Positions 33,996-42,789 are shown, counted from the first letter of the stretch. The stretch is 50,611 nt of DNA from Ignavibacteriota bacterium (GCA_022616555.1 JAKEEG010000077.1:1-50611), one strand, 5' to 3'. Numbers and translations: made by a program. The notes: generated by a model from the sequence alone, not told the origin.

Positions 33996-35122
33996 CGTGA
34001 AAGCTCCCGCCGCAAGCGCAGGCTGCTGATGCCAAGCACAACCACGGTAAACATGCCCATGTAGAGAAATTGCTGCCACACTGCCTCGAAGCCGACACCC
34101 TTAAGTATGACAGAGCGTAAAATCGAGAGGAAGAACTTTGTCGCCATTGCATTCGATATCACCTGCAAGGCTAGGGGCATGCTGCTGATCGGGAAAATAA
34201 ATCCCGACAACAAAAATGCAGGTAGCAAAGAGGAGAACACCGACATGAGGTAGGCGACCTGTTGAGTCTCGGCTATTGAAGAAATCAGCATGCCCTGTCC
34301 AAGTCCGGCAATGAGAAATAACAGTATTGCCGAGTAGAGCAGGAAGAGATTCCCCCTCACCGACACATCGAACAACTGCCAGCCGAGTATCAGCACAAGT
34401 GTTGATGAGAACAGGGCGATAATCAAGTAGGGAATTGTCTTGCCGATAATAATTTCTTCCGCTCGTAAGGGAGAAGTTTTCAATTGCTCCATTGTGCCCA
34501 TTTCTTTCTCCCGCACAATGGACAGCGAGGTCGAGATGACTGTCGCAATCATTAAGATTAAGCCAAAAAGCCCGGGCACGAGGTACTTCGCCGTTTTAAG
34601 CTCAGGGTTATACCAGAGTTTCGGCCTTAAATCGATTGGAAATGCCAGCGATTTGCCCCGTTGTTCAAGCCATTCCGTTTGGATGCGGGACGAGTATGCT
34701 TGAATCGCTTGCGTCATGTATCCTGCTGCCGCCGTGGCTGAATTGGAGTTTGAGCCGTCGAGAATAACTTGTATAAGCGCCTCGTTGCCAGCGTCAAGTT
34801 CATGCGAAAAATCCGCGGGAATAACAATGACGAGGTGTGCGCTGCCACCTTCTAATACGGCATCGATCTCATCCTTCGAGTTAAGTGTTACGAAATAATC
34901 GAAGTATTCCGACTGCGTCATGCCGGCAATAAGATCTCGGCTGCGCGCGGTGCGGTCCTCGTCGTACACGGCAAGCTTTAAATGTTTCACATCAAAATTG
35001 AGTGCGTATCCGACCAGCAGGAGCATGAATGCCGGGAAGAAAATGAGAATCGCTAACGCCCGTATGTCGCGCGCGATCTGACGAAATTCCTTTTTAACGA
35101 TAGGTAGTATGTTGAGAGTCAT
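33992..35122 (-). CDS. ABC-2 type transporter permease 1
   Basis: The 376-residue inner-membrane protein has the same organisation as the next gene: an N-terminal helix (LAILIFFPAFMLLLVGYALNF), a periplasmic domain (LKLAVYDEDRTARSRDLIAG, VIVIPADFSHELDAG), and a C-terminal membrane bundle with REKEMGTMEQLKTSPLR. It overlaps both neighbours by ATGA (35119-35122 and 33992-33995), so the three last genes are tightly coupled. In homologous systems (YbhFSR, YhiI/YhhJ) two such permeases act with a fused or paired ATPase. Confidence 0.92.
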   Translation of the reverse strand: MTLNILPIVKKEFRQIARDIRALAILIFFPAFMLLLVGYALNFDVKHLKLAVYDEDRTARSRDLIAGMTQSEYFDYFVTLNSKDEIDAVLEGGSAHLVIVIPADFSHELDAGNEALIQVILDGSNSNSATAAAGYMTQAIQAYSSRIQTEWLEQRGKSLAFPIDLRPKLWYNPELKTAKYLVPGLFGLILMIATVISTSLSIVREKEMGTMEQLKTSPLRAEEIIIGKTIPYLIIALFSSTLVLILGWQLFDVSVRGNLFLLYSAILLFLIAGLGQGMLISSIAETQQVAYLMSVFSSLLPAFLLSGFIFPISSMPLALQVISNAMATKFFLSILRSVILKGVGFEAVWQQFLYMGMFTVVVLGISSLRLRRELSR

Positions 35123-36075
35123 GCTTTGCGCTCGTCTTCCTCAGCAATCAAATGAATAAATACATCTTCGAGCGATGGGACAATTTGCTCCAATCTGTGC
35201 ATTTTCTTAGATTGAGCATCGAGTAGCTTCTTTATTCTCGCTTTCCCATCCTTTATGCCGCTCGTGCTGACGTGGAACGACGAGCCGAAGATCGACGTTT
35301 CAGTCACCCAGTCTTGTTTCTGCAGCAAGTCCATCGATTCAATCGGATTGTCGCTCTGCACTTCGAAAATCTGATATCGGTCGAGACGTTGTTTCAATTC
35401 AGTGGGCGAACCGAGCGCGATGAGTTTCCCCGCATAAATAAATCCGATCGTGTTACAGTGCTCAGCTTCATCCATATAGTGCGTTGTCACAAATACTGTG
35501 ACGCCGTTGTGAGAAAGCGTGTAGATGAGATCCCAGAAATCCCGTCTCGAAACCGGGTCGACTCCGCCAGTTGGCTCATCAAGAAACACAATCCCCGGTT
35601 CATGAAGAATCGCGCAGCCAAGCGCGAGCCTCTGTTTCCATCCGCCAGAGAGATTATGCGTAAGCATTTTCTCCTTTCCGCCAAGCCCCGCCATTTGGAT
35701 CGCCCACTCTTTACGCGCTTTTAACCGTTGACCTTCCAACCCATACACCCCACCATAGAAATTTATGTTTTGCTCGACCGTCAAGTCTTCATAAAGTGAA
35801 AATCTCTGCGACATGTAACCGATGTTCGCCTTCACCAAATCGGATTGTTTGCCGACATGATATCCGCCCACAACTGCGCTGCCTGTGGTTGGGTCCAACA
35901 AGCCACAGAGCATGCGGATCGTCGTTGATTTTCCCGCGCCATTGGGACCGAGGAAGCCGAAAACCTCTCCGCGCTTCACGTTGAAGTTCATATTGTCAAC
36001 CGCAACAAAGGAGCCGAATCGCTTCGTCAGCCCCTCTACTGTAACGGCGTAATCGTTTGTACTAACTTGCTTCAT
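35119..36075 (-). CDS. ABC transporter ATP-binding protein 2 of the exporter
   Basis: The 318-residue ATPase starts at ATG 36075 (MKQVSTNDYAVTVEGLTKRFG), 4 bp after the TolC stop; an ATG at 36096 would overlap tolC. Walker A is GPNGAGKSTTIRM, the Q-loop is GYMSQRFSLYEDLTVEQN, the signature NLSGGWKQRLAL, Walker B GIVFLDEPTGGVDPVSRR and the H-loop VFVTTHYMDEAE. The C-terminal extension of about 80 residues is of the drug-exporter kind (DrrA/YbhF). It resembles ATPase 1 encoded upstream, so the operon encodes two ATPases and two permeases. Confidence 0.94.
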   Translation of the reverse strand: MKQVSTNDYAVTVEGLTKRFGSFVAVDNMNFNVKRGEVFGFLGPNGAGKSTTIRMLCGLLDPTTGSAVVGGYHVGKQSDLVKANIGYMSQRFSLYEDLTVEQNINFYGGVYGLEGQRLKARKEWAIQMAGLGGKEKMLTHNLSGGWKQRLALGCAILHEPGIVFLDEPTGGVDPVSRRDFWDLIYTLSHNGVTVFVTTHYMDEAEHCNTIGFIYAGKLIALGSPTELKQRLDRYQIFEVQSDNPIESMDLLQKQDWVTETSIFGSSFHVSTSGIKDGKARIKKLLDAQSKKMHRLEQIVPSLEDVFIHLIAEEDERKA

Positions 36076-36079
36076 ATTA

Positions 36080-37426
36080 TTACTCACTCGACGCATCGTT
36101 GGAAATCCCCGCGGCGTGCTTGAGCGCCGCTTGTGCGAGTTGGTAATCGATATTGGCCTGCAGGTAATTAAGCCTCGCCTGAAGCATCGCCACCTCGGCA
36201 TCCAGCACATCAGTGTTGGTACCGATGCCGCTTTTATATTTTTCGTTCGTGATGCGATAGTTCTCTGACGCCTGCTCCAGACCCTTCTTTGCCACAGCCT
36301 GCTTTTGTTGAGACTCCTGCACTTTCCAATACTGTTGCATCACCTGCATTTCCACAGCATTTTCAAGCTGCAGCAGTGCTGCATCCGCCTGCTGTACGGA
36401 GGCTTCCGCCTGGCTGACCTGGTGCGACGTCGTCAGCCAATCCCACACATTCCATTGCACTGTTACTCCAACGTCCCACGTCCCTTCCCATCTATCAGTT
36501 GGCGGAATGATTCTCTGGTTCGGCTTAGCGTAGTCGTATCCCGCCGTCAGTGTGACTTGCGGGTACCAGCCACCGCGTGCGGTAGAAACTCCAGCCTCGC
36601 TCAGTTCCTTGCGGGCGCGCGTGGCTTTAAGCTCCGGGCGATTCTGACGCGCAGTCTGCAACAGTTCCGATGCGGCTTCCGGTGTTTCTACAGCACTAAT
36701 ACTTTCGGGATTATCAGAGGGAACGATCTTTGTCTGCAACGACTTGCCCATCAAATTGTTGAGCGCCATGTTTGCCAAGCGGCGGTTGCTCTCCGATTCG
36801 ATGAGTTTAAGTTTTACCTCTGCAAGTTGAACTTCTACTTTATACACCTCATTTTCCGTTGCCAAACCCTGTCGGGAAAAATTTTGCACGTCCCTGAGGT
36901 GCTCCGAAACTTGAGCAACTGTTTGCATTAATACCTCTTCCATCTGCCGCGCACGGACGAGATTCCAATATGCTTTCTTCACATCAAGAATGAGATCGCG
37001 CTCATCTCTGATAAAATCTTCTTGCGTTGCAACAGCATTAAGCTCCGCTGCTTCTGCGTTATTCAGGAGTCGGAATCCTGTAAAAATCGGCTGCTGAAGT
37101 GATACACGCGCCGAGTAGCTATGATCGATACTCGGAAAGAGCGTGAGCGAGCCAAGTCCCGGCACAGTAACACCAAACGGATCAACCTCGCTCAACTGCG
37201 CGAACTTGCTGGTGAACTTTACTTGCGGAAGCAATGTCGAGAACGCCTCACTCGCTTTTGCCTCGGAAGCAAGGACTTTCGCCCGCGACGCCTTTAAGCT
37301 GTGATTGTGTTGCCACGCTTCCTGTACACAGGTTTGCAAGCTGAGTTGGATTTCGGTTTGCGCATTAGCGAATTGGCCACTAGCAATCAAACCAATGATA
37401 AGCCGAAAAAGAAAATTTTTACTCAT
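36080..37426 (-). CDS. TolC-family outer-membrane efflux protein
   Basis: The 448-residue product begins with a signal peptide (FLFRLIIGLIASGQFANAQ) and has the two repeated halves of outer-membrane efflux proteins: LQTCVQEAWQHNHSLKASRAK, VSLQQPIFTGFRLLNNAEAAE, ILDVKKAYWNLVRARQ, then PELKATRARKELSEAGVSTA, and at the end YRITNEKYKSGIGTNTDVLDAE and ARLNYLQANIDYQLAQAAL. Long coiled-coil helices form the periplasmic tunnel. It lies between the two ATPase genes of the exporter operon, so the operon brings its own outer-membrane channel. Confidence 0.93.
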   Translation of the reverse strand: MSKNFLFRLIIGLIASGQFANAQTEIQLSLQTCVQEAWQHNHSLKASRAKVLASEAKASEAFSTLLPQVKFTSKFAQLSEVDPFGVTVPGLGSLTLFPSIDHSYSARVSLQQPIFTGFRLLNNAEAAELNAVATQEDFIRDERDLILDVKKAYWNLVRARQMEEVLMQTVAQVSEHLRDVQNFSRQGLATENEVYKVEVQLAEVKLKLIESESNRRLANMALNNLMGKSLQTKIVPSDNPESISAVETPEAASELLQTARQNRPELKATRARKELSEAGVSTARGGWYPQVTLTAGYDYAKPNQRIIPPTDRWEGTWDVGVTVQWNVWDWLTTSHQVSQAEASVQQADAALLQLENAVEMQVMQQYWKVQESQQKQAVAKKGLEQASENYRITNEKYKSGIGTNTDVLDAEVAMLQARLNYLQANIDYQLAQAALKHAAGISNDASSE

Positions 37427-37438
37427 ACTGAACCTCGT

Positions 37439-38362
37439 TTAAGAAGTAATCCTGGATATAAACACGTCTTCAAGTGACGGAGAAATTTGTTTTTGACTTT
37501 CTACTTCAATGCCTTCAGCTCGGAGAATGCTATCGAGTTTCTTTAATGTGGATTTCTCTTTCGGGATAACTGCGTGAATCCTATCCCCAAACAGTTGCGC
37601 GCTGATACCGGATTTTGATTCATTAAGTGCAAGAATAGCCTTCCGCGCATCCCTAACAACTATTTCGACAACGTCTTTTGTGAATGATTGCTTGACCGCT
37701 TCGGGCGTATCGCACACAAGAAGCTTTCCCTCGTTCAGCAGCGCGACGCGCGTGCTGCGTTCGGCTTCATCGAGGTAGGGCGTACTGACGACAATCGTGA
37801 TGCCGGACTTCAGGAGTGTGGAGAGAATCTTCCAAAAATCTCGCCGCGAGACAGGGTCTACGCCCGTCGTCGGCTCATCGAGAAATATCACATCGGGCGT
37901 ATGAATCAACGTGCACGCGAGCGCGAGTTTCTGCTTCATACCGCCGGAGAGTCGCCCTGCAAGCCGATCGCGGAATTGCACAAGCCGTGTGAACTGCAGC
38001 AGCTCCTCTTTGCGTGCTTTGAAATCCTTCACGCGGTGTATTTCGGCAAAGAAGTCAATGTTCTCGTCGACGGTCAAATCCCCATAAAGACTGAATTTCT
38101 GGGAGAGATAACCAATGCGTTTTTTTATAGCCTCCCGCTCGGATTTCATCGATAAATCAAGTATTGTGACATTCCCCTCGTTTGGCGGCAATACTCCGCA
38201 CATCATGCGGATTGTGGTGGTTTTCCCAGCCCCATCCGGACCGACCAGAGCAAAGATTTCACCTTTACGGATATTCAACGAGAGGTGATTCACTGCGATA
38301 ATCTTATCATTCTTCTCACCAAACTCTTTGACGACGTTATTAAGTATGACCGCATGAGACAT
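37439..38362 (-). CDS. ABC transporter ATP-binding protein 1 of the exporter
   Basis: The 307-residue ATPase has Walker A GPDGAGKTTTIRM, a Q-loop in GYLSQKFSLYGDLTVDEN, the signature RLSGGMKQKLALA, Walker B DVIFLDEPTTGVDPVSRR and an H-loop in which the usual THY is STPY (VVSTPYLDEAERS). The Thr-His to Ser-Thr-Pro change removes the switch His, so this subunit may have weak or no hydrolysis, as in the degenerate half of asymmetric ABC pairs. It lies 2 bp after the membrane fusion protein gene. Confidence 0.93.
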   Translation of the reverse strand: MSHAVILNNVVKEFGEKNDKIIAVNHLSLNIRKGEIFALVGPDGAGKTTTIRMMCGVLPPNEGNVTILDLSMKSEREAIKKRIGYLSQKFSLYGDLTVDENIDFFAEIHRVKDFKARKEELLQFTRLVQFRDRLAGRLSGGMKQKLALACTLIHTPDVIFLDEPTTGVDPVSRRDFWKILSTLLKSGITIVVSTPYLDEAERSTRVALLNEGKLLVCDTPEAVKQSFTKDVVEIVVRDARKAILALNESKSGISAQLFGDRIHAVIPKEKSTLKKLDSILRAEGIEVESQKQISPSLEDVFISRITS

Positions 38363-38364
38363 TG

Positions 38365-39510
38365 TTATTGTCCTGTGCTAAAGGTAACATCAGCAGGGAT
38401 ACCGGCTTTCAACGAACCGTCGGGATTGACAACTTTTAATTTTACGCCGAATACAAGCTTCGTGCGCTCATCGCGAGTTTGGATGTTCTTGGGAGTAAAT
38501 TCCGCCGTCGGCGATATAAACACAACTCTGCCGTCGAAATTTCTATCGGGAAAAGCATCAACCTGCACTTGCGCAGTGCTTCCTAATTGGATTTTCGGGA
38601 TGTCCGCCTCGGGCAAATACACGGTTACGCTCATCTCCTGCAAGTTAGAGAGTTTCACAACCGCCATACCCGGAGAGACAAGCTCTCCCCGCTCGATGTA
38701 GCGTTTGGTCACCGTTCCCGAAATGGGAGCAACAATTCTGCAATCGTTGACCTTCTTCCGTAGTGCCGCCGCTTGAGCGCTTGCCTGATCCCTGCGCGCA
38801 CGGGCGGCGATAATCTCTTCTTGCCGCGAACCTTTGATTGCTTTCTCGTACGTTTGCTGAGCAATCGTGAAACGAGTTTGGGCATCATCCAATTGCTTTT
38901 GTGAGACACTCTTTGCCTCGTATAATTCCTTCATCCTCTGAAGGTCCGTCTCTGCGCTTTTGAAATTCGCTTCCGCTTGCAGGACATCCTCCTTTCGCAT
39001 GCCTTCGAGTGTGAGCTTGTACTGTGCTTCTGCCATTGCCAGCCCGGCCTCTGCTTGTTTGAGCTGAAGCGACAGGTCGGTTGTATCCAACACGACGAGC
39101 GTATCGCCTTCACGCACAGAAGCACCTTCGTCTACGTAGAGCTGCTCTACAGCGCCGCTCGCTTGAGCGCTAACTGTAACTTCAGTCGCTTCGAGCGTCC
39201 CAGATTCAGTGATGGTTGAGCCGTCATTATCGTCGCAACCGATGAGGACTGTGACAAACACAAACCCAATAAAAAGATTTAACCATGAAGAACGCTGAGA
39301 TCGCGGAGCACTATACTTGAGGCTCCTCTGTTCCGGAACTGCTCTCAAAAACCAAAAAACTGTCATGCCCGCAGATTTTAAGCGGGCATCCACCTGCTGG
39401 ATTCCCGACAAAAACGTTCGGGAATGACAAGTGGTAATTTTTTCTGAGATGGGTTCTTTATATTTCCTCTGTGTCTCTCTGTGTCCTCTGCGGTAAAAAA
39501 ATGTTTTCAT
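38365..39510 (-). CDS. HlyD-family membrane fusion protein (lipoprotein) of the exporter
   Basis: The 381-residue adaptor links the ABC-2 pump to TolC. Core features: a lipobox-like VFVTVLIGCDDN, lipoyl half-domains (VSAQASGAVEQLYVDEGASV, CRIVAPISGTVTKRYIERGE), a helical hairpin with GMRKEDVLQAEANFKSAE and KELYEAKSVSQKQLDDAQ, and a beta-barrel (VQVDAFPDRNFDGRVVFISP). ATG 39510 has GAGG 8 nt upstream, but the first 50 or so codons run through dispersed-repeat-like sequence, so the true start may be ATG 39366. A long N-terminus before a lipobox is unusual. Confidence 0.88.
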   Translation of the reverse strand: MKTFFYRRGHRETQRKYKEPISEKITTCHSRTFLSGIQQVDARLKSAGMTVFWFLRAVPEQRSLKYSAPRSQRSSWLNLFIGFVFVTVLIGCDDNDGSTITESGTLEATEVTVSAQASGAVEQLYVDEGASVREGDTLVVLDTTDLSLQLKQAEAGLAMAEAQYKLTLEGMRKEDVLQAEANFKSAETDLQRMKELYEAKSVSQKQLDDAQTRFTIAQQTYEKAIKGSRQEEIIAARARRDQASAQAAALRKKVNDCRIVAPISGTVTKRYIERGELVSPGMAVVKLSNLQEMSVTVYLPEADIPKIQLGSTAQVQVDAFPDRNFDGRVVFISPTAEFTPKNIQTRDERTKLVFGVKLKVVNPDGSLKAGIPADVTFSTGQ

Positions 39511-39525
39511 GATACATGCCTCAGT

Positions 39526-40155
39526 TTATAAGTTTGGGGAATACGTTGGTTCAAAGAGATGAAGTTTCGCACGTGCGTCATCCGTCAACGCGCCATTGAA
39601 GAGCACCTTGAAAATCGATTGAAATGCTTCGCCAGCCGAGAATGATTGCTCCGAGAGCGTGTACGGGTTGATAATTCCCTCCACGCACGTAACAAACATC
39701 AACATAAAGATGTCCGTGTTGAGGTCCGGGCGAAACACCCCCTCTTGTTTCGCCTGCTGGAACATGACTTGCACTTTCGTCAAGAGTTGCTCCCTGCGGA
39801 AGCTCTCGATTTCCTTCCAGAGTTCGGGCGCATGCTTTTTCATATCCAGCATCATCTGCGCCCTGCCGGTTCGGCCGACAATACTTCCAATGACCGAAAG
39901 GAACTCCGTTAATTTTTGCTCAAACGGCTTATCGGATGAGACGATGTTTCCAACTTGCCGCTCAACCCGCCTCATCATAAAGTGCGCCACCGCGCGCATA
40001 ATGTCTTCCTTGCTCGGAAAAAACTTGTAGATCGTCTTCTTGCTCATGCCAATTTCAGAGGCGATCTCATCCACTGTGACCTTCGAAAAGCCCTGAGAAA
40101 AAAATTTCTCGCCCGCAGCTTGCAGGATTCGTTCTTTTTCTTGTTGGTCTGACAT
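39526..40155 (-). CDS. TetR/AcrR family transcriptional regulator
   Basis: The 209-residue regulator has an N-terminal TetR helix-turn-helix (ILQAAGEKFFSQGFSKVTVD, IASEIGMSKKTIYKFFPSKE) and a helical ligand-binding part (MLDMKKHAPELWKEIESFRR). It is the first gene of the exporter operon, 15 bp before the membrane fusion protein gene. Two inverted repeats in its leader (40166-40179 and 40189-40216) are candidate operators, so autoregulation and drug- or metabolite-induced release of the exporter genes is likely. The ligand cannot be read from the sequence. Confidence 0.94.
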   Translation of the reverse strand: MSDQQEKERILQAAGEKFFSQGFSKVTVDEIASEIGMSKKTIYKFFPSKEDIMRAVAHFMMRRVERQVGNIVSSDKPFEQKLTEFLSVIGSIVGRTGRAQMMLDMKKHAPELWKEIESFRREQLLTKVQVMFQQAKQEGVFRPDLNTDIFMLMFVTCVEGIINPYTLSEQSFSAGEAFQSIFKVLFNGALTDDARAKLHLFEPTYSPNL

Positions 40156-40165
40156 GTTTTTCTAC

Positions 40166-40179
40166 CTTAGTGTTCTAAG
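40166..40179. promoter_or_regulatory. Inverted repeat, candidate TetR operator
   Basis: CTTAG (40166-40170) and CTAAG (40175-40179) around TGTT, 11 bp before the TetR start codon. It is short, so it is weaker than the longer repeat next to it. Confidence 0.4.
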
Positions 40180-40188
40180 TTATATTTT

Positions 40189-40216
40189 GGAAACTATAAA
40201 AGTTTTTTTAGTTTCC
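40189..40216. promoter_or_regulatory. Inverted repeat, candidate TetR operator
   Basis: GGAAACTA (40189-40196) and TAGTTTCC (40209-40216) are exact reverse complements separated by 12 bp. The site lies in the leader between the promoter and the TetR start codon, a usual place for autoregulation. Confidence 0.5.
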
Positions 40217-40265
40217 GTTCGGGTAATAAAAAAGCCGTTTTCACGGACTCTTAACTTCTTATACG

Positions 40266-40294
40266 AAAATAGCGAAAAATTTGTTTCATGTCAA
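40266..40294 (-). promoter_or_regulatory. Sigma-70-type promoter of the exporter operon
   Basis: A perfect TTGACA (40289-40294), a 17-bp spacer and TATTTT (40266-40271) on the minus strand. The promoter is embedded in an inverted repeat, GCGAAAAATT (40272-40281) with AATTTTTCGC (40299-40308), which could be a further regulatory site. Confidence 0.7.
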
Positions 40295-40318
40295 GGGGAA
40301 TTTTTCGCTTATAAAGTT

Positions 40319-40349
40319 GGGTGGCTTGTTGCAGGCACACAAGCCACCC
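40319..40349 (-). terminator. Hairpin downstream of the PDZ gene
   Basis: GGGTGGCTTGT (40319-40329) pairs perfectly with ACAAGCCACCC (40339-40349). It is 27 bp downstream of the PDZ stop on the minus strand and is followed by AACTTT. It could be a terminator or a dispersed repeat. Confidence 0.5.
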
Positions 40350-40375
40350 TTTACGCATCCCACCGTGTATCTACG

Positions 40376-41389
40376 CTATATACGTCGTAGCATTTTATCC
40401 TTGATGAGCCGCTCGATTTTGAGCTTGGGAATTTCAGGCCGGACCTTCATACGGATATCTTCTTTCAACTCATCCATTTTAAATTTCAGCTCCTCAAGTT
40501 CAGGCGTGTATTTTTCAATGTGAAAGCGCGGAAGCATTTTCAACCTCATATCGAAGTCTTCTCCTAATTCACCATCAAACCCCATGCCCCACGGCTCCGT
40601 GCGGAAATGATAGTAATTCCCTTCATCGCCTTCTTCGATCTCAACTGAGAGTTTCTGGGTTGAGCCCTTGCGGATCACCTCGATATCAACCTTCTCGCCT
40701 CCCTCGTAATCCGAGAGAATGTCCCAGACATCGCTTAGTTCTTCGACCTGTTCGCCCGCCAACTTTACAATCACATCGCCTGCTTTCAACCCTGCTTTCT
40801 CGGCGGCGCTTTCCTTTTCAACGCTTTCTACAAGCACGCCTTTGCCGTCCGGCGCCTGGAAGTATTTGCCCAATTGCTCGCTCAGAGGGCGGAGGTCGGC
40901 ACCGATCGCCTTGCTGGAGCCGAACATATGCATACCCATGCCGTTGTGCGAAAAAACCTTGCTCATTCGATTGGGGTTCTTGCCCACGGTGAGGGCGAGC
41001 GTTTGGGACGCTCCCTTACGGTCGATTTTGACATCGACTTTCGTCCCTGGCTTCACCCTGCGGACAGCTTTGGAGAGGTCCTCCGCATCATAAATCATCC
41101 GCTCGCCGAACTGGACCACGACATCGCCCTCTTTGAGCCCTGCCTCAGCTGCCGGACTTTTCTCTTCCACTTCATTAATCATAGCCCCTTCATCCACCTT
41201 ATTGCCGTTGGCTTTGGCAAGCTTGCGGTTTAACGATTGAATCGAAACGCCGATATAACTTCTGCTGCTGCGCGAAGAGCTATACACTTCTACCGGGCGC
41301 CCGGGATCCTGCGGCGCTTCGGTTGTAACGGGGAGCGTATCATACGATCCCACCATTAACAGTGCGGTTAGTATTGTCGATACCATCAT
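40376..41389 (-). CDS. Exported protein with two PDZ domains
   Basis: The 337-residue protein has a short signal-like N-terminus (MMVSTILTALLMVGSY), a Ser/Arg-rich stretch, PDZ 1 at about 42-135 (YIGVSIQSLNRKLAKANG, AEAGLKEGDVVVQFGERM, ALTVGK) and PDZ 2 at about 158-250 (GADLRPLSEQLGKYF, AEKAGLKAGDVIVKLAGEQ). The C-terminus is charged and helical (ELEELKFKMDELKEDIRMK). There is no protease domain, so it is not a DegP-type enzyme; it may be a scaffold or a chaperone-like envelope protein. GGAGGAAG precedes the ATG pair at 41384-41389. Confidence 0.85.
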   Translation of the reverse strand: MMVSTILTALLMVGSYDTLPVTTEAPQDPGRPVEVYSSSRSSRSYIGVSIQSLNRKLAKANGNKVDEGAMINEVEEKSPAAEAGLKEGDVVVQFGERMIYDAEDLSKAVRRVKPGTKVDVKIDRKGASQTLALTVGKNPNRMSKVFSHNGMGMHMFGSSKAIGADLRPLSEQLGKYFQAPDGKGVLVESVEKESAAEKAGLKAGDVIVKLAGEQVEELSDVWDILSDYEGGEKVDIEVIRKGSTQKLSVEIEEGDEGNYYHFRTEPWGMGFDGELGEDFDMRLKMLPRFHIEKYTPELEELKFKMDELKEDIRMKVRPEIPKLKIERLIKDKMLRRI

Positions 41390-41490
41390 GAGACTTCCTC
41401 CTTGCTAAAGTACAATGCAGTGAATTTCGTACGTGTATAGACGCAGCAATAACTGGGAGTGTTCCCTGCTACTGGGCAGGAGCAGCAACA

Positions 41491-41517
41491 AAAAAGCCCT
41501 TGTTTCAAGGGCTTTTT
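41491..41517. terminator. Bidirectional intrinsic terminator
   Basis: AAAAAGCCCTTG (41491-41502) pairs with CAAGGGCTTTTT (41506-41517) around TTT. The A/T tails on both sides make it active on either strand; here it ends the leftward anti-sigma transcript. Confidence 0.85.
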
Positions 41518-41527
41518 ACTGTTGAGA

Positions 41528-41571
41528 TGTCCGACTTTTAGCTCTGTACGCGCGCTGCTATAAGTCGGACA
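41528..41571. repeat. Hairpin repeat with GTCCGACTT arms
   Basis: TGTCCGACTT (41528-41537) pairs with AAGTCGGACA (41562-41571), with a further TAGC/GCTA pair inside. It is similar in style to the hairpin at 18380-18427 and is probably a dispersed repeat. Confidence 0.5.
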
Positions 41572-41595
41572 CGTATACTACACTAAAACGCAAAA

Positions 41596-41615
41596 GGGCA
41601 CGATATATCGTGCCC
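41596..41615. repeat. Palindromic repeat, copy 1 (copy 2 at 46258-46287)
   Basis: The 20-bp sequence GGGCACGATATATCGTGCCC is a perfect palindrome. At 46258-46287 a longer version has A/T at the one pair where this has G/C, so the pairing is conserved while the sequence has changed. Confidence 0.7.
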
Positions 41616-41667
41616 CTACAAAAAATCTGTATCCGCTTTTATCCGTTTAATCTGCTGCTTCAGTGTT

Positions 41668-42789
41668 CTATTTTTTTGTTTTAGTCTGTTGCGTTTGCTG
41701 CAACGCGTCCAACCCGCCGCGAATTTTGTAACCGATCTGCTCGCCGTCGATAAAGATAATAATTGAGTCGGCATTGACTTGCTCGACCATAGCATTCTGT
41801 GTCTTCTGTCTTTGTTGAGACACGTTACGATAGAGCGTGAAATTGAGATAGCCGTCCTGTTGCTCGATCAACGTCTGGACAGTATTCGCATCGAGCCTCT
41901 GCTGTTTCATTTGTTGTGAGCGCGGCAGTTCTTCGACGGGCAACTCGGTTACTGTAACAGCGGTAGTATTGGCTTGTTGCACCCCCTCTGGCCGTATTTG
42001 TGGCGCAGCGAGTACTCGCTTCTCTTTAAGAGCCTCTTGGGCAGCGGCTTGTTGGAGTGCATCAGCCGACTGCTTACTCGTAATGACAATGCCATCCACC
42101 CAAATCTGCGGCCGCGGGATATCACCTTCTAGTGCCGCCATTTCCTGCCGTCCATCTATCAACGCTTCATCCTTCTTCGCCATAGCACCCGCGGCAGGAG
42201 CTGGTGATTCGGCTATATGCAGATCACGTTCTGCTCTCTTTCGTTTCGATTCTTCCTCACGCTGCGCAAAGGACTCGGCTGCCTTCGCGTCGTAACGCGA
42301 ACGGTCTGCTGTTTCTCCCGTCGCCAAGCGCTCAGCTGGTTGCGGTGGTTGGACGTCATCTGCCTGACCGGCCTTATCTATCTTACCAAGGGCGCCCGCC
42401 TCGCCCTGCAACTCCTGCTCCGTAGTGCCCTGCTGAGTATCATCGCCAAGGGGGATCCACTTGTTATAGACTCCCAACCCAAACAACACTACGAGCGTCG
42501 CAGCGATGCTTACAATGCGCACCCAGGGCGTACGCTGCTCAGGCGGGGACTGCCCGGCTTGTACGCGCTCTTTCAAACGGGCTTTCATCTCATCCCGCCC
42601 CACGCGCTTGATACCGAGAACAAGCCGCTGCTCATCGCGCACGGTGCTCTGGCACTCCTCGCACGTCAGCAGATGCGCCTCAAGCTCTTTGCGCCGCGCG
42701 GCATCAAGCCTGTGCAGTACGAACTGCTCGAGCAGCTCTGCGTCTTGTGTCCAATGTATGTTGGGTGAGTTGGTCATTGTTGAACCCAT
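41668..42789 (-). CDS. Zinc-finger anti-sigma factor, membrane-anchored
   Basis: The 373-residue protein has an N-terminal anti-sigma zinc site (HLLTCEECQ, H-x3-C-x2-C, residues about 40-48), a membrane helix at about 90-108 (VSIAATLVVLFGLGVYNK), and a long periplasmic part rich in Gln and Ala (QQGTTEQELQGEAGALGK, QKAAAQEALKE-like) without a recognised domain. It probably controls the adjacent ECF sigma factor. The DUF559 cassette separates the two genes. ATG 42789 lies inside the cassette's terminal repeat and has GGAAGGGG before it; ATG 42777 (MTNSPNIHW) is probably the ancestral start. Confidence 0.85.
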   Translation of the reverse strand: MGSTMTNSPNIHWTQDAELLEQFVLHRLDAARRKELEAHLLTCEECQSTVRDEQRLVLGIKRVGRDEMKARLKERVQAGQSPPEQRTPWVRIVSIAATLVVLFGLGVYNKWIPLGDDTQQGTTEQELQGEAGALGKIDKAGQADDVQPPQPAERLATGETADRSRYDAKAAESFAQREEESKRKRAERDLHIAESPAPAAGAMAKKDEALIDGRQEMAALEGDIPRPQIWVDGIVITSKQSADALQQAAAQEALKEKRVLAAPQIRPEGVQQANTTAVTVTELPVEELPRSQQMKQQRLDANTVQTLIEQQDGYLNFTLYRNVSQQRQKTQNAMVEQVNADSIIIFIDGEQIGYKIRGGLDALQQTQQTKTKK

